A model generated the notes under the pieces. That model was not told the DNA's origin. It did not search any database and saw only the letters and a program-made list of their open reading frames with translations. From Streptomyces sp. NBC_00285 (GTDB lineage: Bacteria > Actinomycetota > Actinomycetes > Streptomycetales > Streptomycetaceae), in assembly GCF_036174265.1 (NCBI RefSeq), contig NZ_CP108055.1:620001-684000 (forward strand): 64,000 nucleotides of DNA. Direction: 5' to 3'. The translations under genes and the position numbers were made by a program. Of the stretch, positions 63,006-64,000 are shown one piece after another. Each line of letters opens with the position of its first letter. Position 1 is the stretch's first letter.

Positions 63006-64000
63006 ATGGGGGTTCAACTGAACAGCGGGGCGACAGCCGATCACGGGTCGCTGGAGTCGATGAGCCTCGAGCCGCTCATGACCCGCGACTACGAACGAGA
63101 TCCGGCGATCGTGTACGAGCGTCTGCGGCGGACCCACGGTCCGGTCGCGCCGGTCGACCTGCTGGGCGTGCCCGTCTGGCTCGTGCTGGGCTACGAGGAG
63201 GCACTGGAGGTTCTCCGCGACGACCACGCGTGGCCGAAGGGTCTTCAGAACTGGCGGGCGCGCAGGGAGGGCAGGCTGCCTGCGGACTGGCCGCTGGCGC
63301 CGTCGCTGGACGTCAACCACATCCTGATCCAGGGCGGTGAGGGGTACCGCGGGCTGAAGGTGGCCTGGGACACCGCGCTGCGGCCGTTCCAGGACCCCCG
63401 GCACCCCGTGGCCAAGCAGCTCAAGGCGCGCATCACCCGTGACGCCGACGAGCTGATCACCCTGTTCACCCAGGGCGGGCGCACCGGGTGGGCGGATCTG
63501 TCGGCGCAGTTCTCGCGGCCGCTGCCGCTGATGGTCGCCAGTCATCTGCTCGGCTTCCCTGGCTCGCAGCACGACGACGCGCTGATGGACATGTGGCGGG
63601 TGCTGGACGCGGGACCGGACGCGGGGCCCGCCCTGGAGCGGCTGCTGGCCACGCTGTCGGAGTTGGGCGAACTGAAGATGAAGGAGCCCGGCGACGACTT
63701 CCCCTCCTATCTGCTCGCCTCCCATCCCTGCCTGAGCGTCGAGGAGTTGTCGCGCGAGCTGATGATGCTGCTGGGGATGACGTCGGACCACGTGGGCATC
63801 CTGATCTCCAACACCGTCGTCGAGGTCATCACCGGGAACATCCCCGCGAGCGCCAGCCTGTCGGCGGGGCTGATCAGGGAGACCATGAACCGGGTGGTGA
63901 TGCAGAAGCCGCCGCTGATCAACTTCGTCCCGCGGTTCCCGGTGGCCGACATGCGGCTCGGTGGGTACACCGTCGCGGCGGGCGATCCGGTGTGGGTGTC
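63006..64000 (+). CDS. Cytochrome P450-like protein, 3' end cut by window edge, degenerate motifs
   Basis: About 331 residues are visible from an ATG after GGAAGG. The P450 fold is recognisable: DPAIVYERLRRTHGPVAPVDLLGVPVWLVLGYEEALEVLRDD in outline, and DMRLGGYTVAAGDPVWV near the edge. The I-helix, usually (A/G)Gx(E/D)T, reads LLGMTSDHVG. The K-helix ExxR reads ETMN in LIRETMNRVVMQKPP, so the Arg is shifted or lost. CYP157 proteins of Streptomyces conservons also lack ExxR. The heme Cys region is outside the window. No cvnA-D genes are upstream. Confidence 0.8.
   Translation, partial: MGVQLNSGATADHGSLESMSLEPLMTRDYERDPAIVYERLRRTHGPVAPVDLLGVPVWLVLGYEEALEVLRDDHAWPKGLQNWRARREGRLPADWPLAPSLDVNHILIQGGEGYRGLKVAWDTALRPFQDPRHPVAKQLKARITRDADELITLFTQGGRTGWADLSAQFSRPLPLMVASHLLGFPGSQHDDALMDMWRVLDAGPDAGPALERLLATLSELGELKMKEPGDDFPSYLLASHPCLSVEELSRELMMLLGMTSDHVGILISNTVVEVITGNIPASASLSAGLIRETMNRVVMQKPPLINFVPRFPVADMRLGGYTVAAGDPVWV

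Noticed and set aside
62900..64000. Conservon (cvnA-D plus P450)
   Set aside because: The P450 resembles conservon members, but the gene upstream is a secreted galactanase and none of cvnA-D is visible.

Overview
This window is high-GC actinomycete DNA from a Streptomyces-type chromosome. The signs are strong G/C bias at third codon positions, GTG and TTG starts, Tat- and Sec-exported polysaccharide hydrolases, several SpoIIE-type phosphatases, XRE/DUF397 and DUF574 genes, and a complete set of Streptomyces-type vancomycin-resistance (van) genes. I saw no rRNA, tRNA, CRISPR array, transposase or phage module. Both ends cut genes: a lipid kinase at the left and a cytochrome P450 at the right.

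Layout. 1-12.4 kb: lipid kinase (partial), catalase, GIY-YIG protein, Ser/Thr kinase with a peptidoglycan-binding tail, secreted PI-PLC-like enzyme, DUF4097 lipoprotein, DUF475 membrane protein, PAS-GAF-SpoIIE phosphatase, and two membrane or basic proteins of unknown role. 12.4-19 kb: chitosanase with a CsnR-like operator, a three-gene signalling operon (receiver-phosphatase, CHASE3 histidine kinase, single-domain receiver), and a secreted GH16 enzyme. 19-27 kb: luciferase-like oxidoreductase and aldo/keto reductase facing a TetR regulator with two matching operators, a STAND regulator divergent from an AhpD-like gene, a DUF1801 protein and a PfkB sugar kinase. 27-36 kb: secreted polysaccharide degradation (1732-residue double GH43 protein, pectate-lyase-fold protein, alginate-lyase-family protein). 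36-41 kb: two DUF574 methyltransferases, GAF-SpoIIE phosphatase, RsbW-like ATPase and an XRE/DUF397 pair.

41-59 kb holds a vancomycin-resistance system in two blocks. The left block is vanK, murF (opposite strand) and vanH-vanA-vanX. The right block is vanS-vanR divergent from vanJ. Between them, about 9 kb carries an SDR gene, a ROK regulator, an ABC sugar importer, a GH38 alpha-mannosidase and an SRPBCC protein. Three near-identical VanR-type control regions precede vanK, vanH and vanJ, each 62 nt from an ATG. A decayed 3' end of a second vanJ lies directly before vanK, so the present order results from rearrangement or mosaic acquisition. VanS/VanR would sense glycopeptide and switch on VanH (D-lactate), VanA (D-Ala-D-Lac), VanX (D-Ala-D-Ala hydrolysis), VanK (branching of the altered stem peptide) and VanJ (membrane hydrolase-like accessory). 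MurF may attach the depsipeptide to the UDP-tripeptide.

59-64 kb: S9 peptidase, small XRE regulator, secreted GH53 galactanase with several palindromes upstream, and a partial P450 with degenerate catalytic motifs. Overall the window combines extracellular polysaccharide use (GH46, GH16, two GH43, two lyase-like, GH38, GH53), partner-switching and two-component signalling, and glycopeptide resistance.
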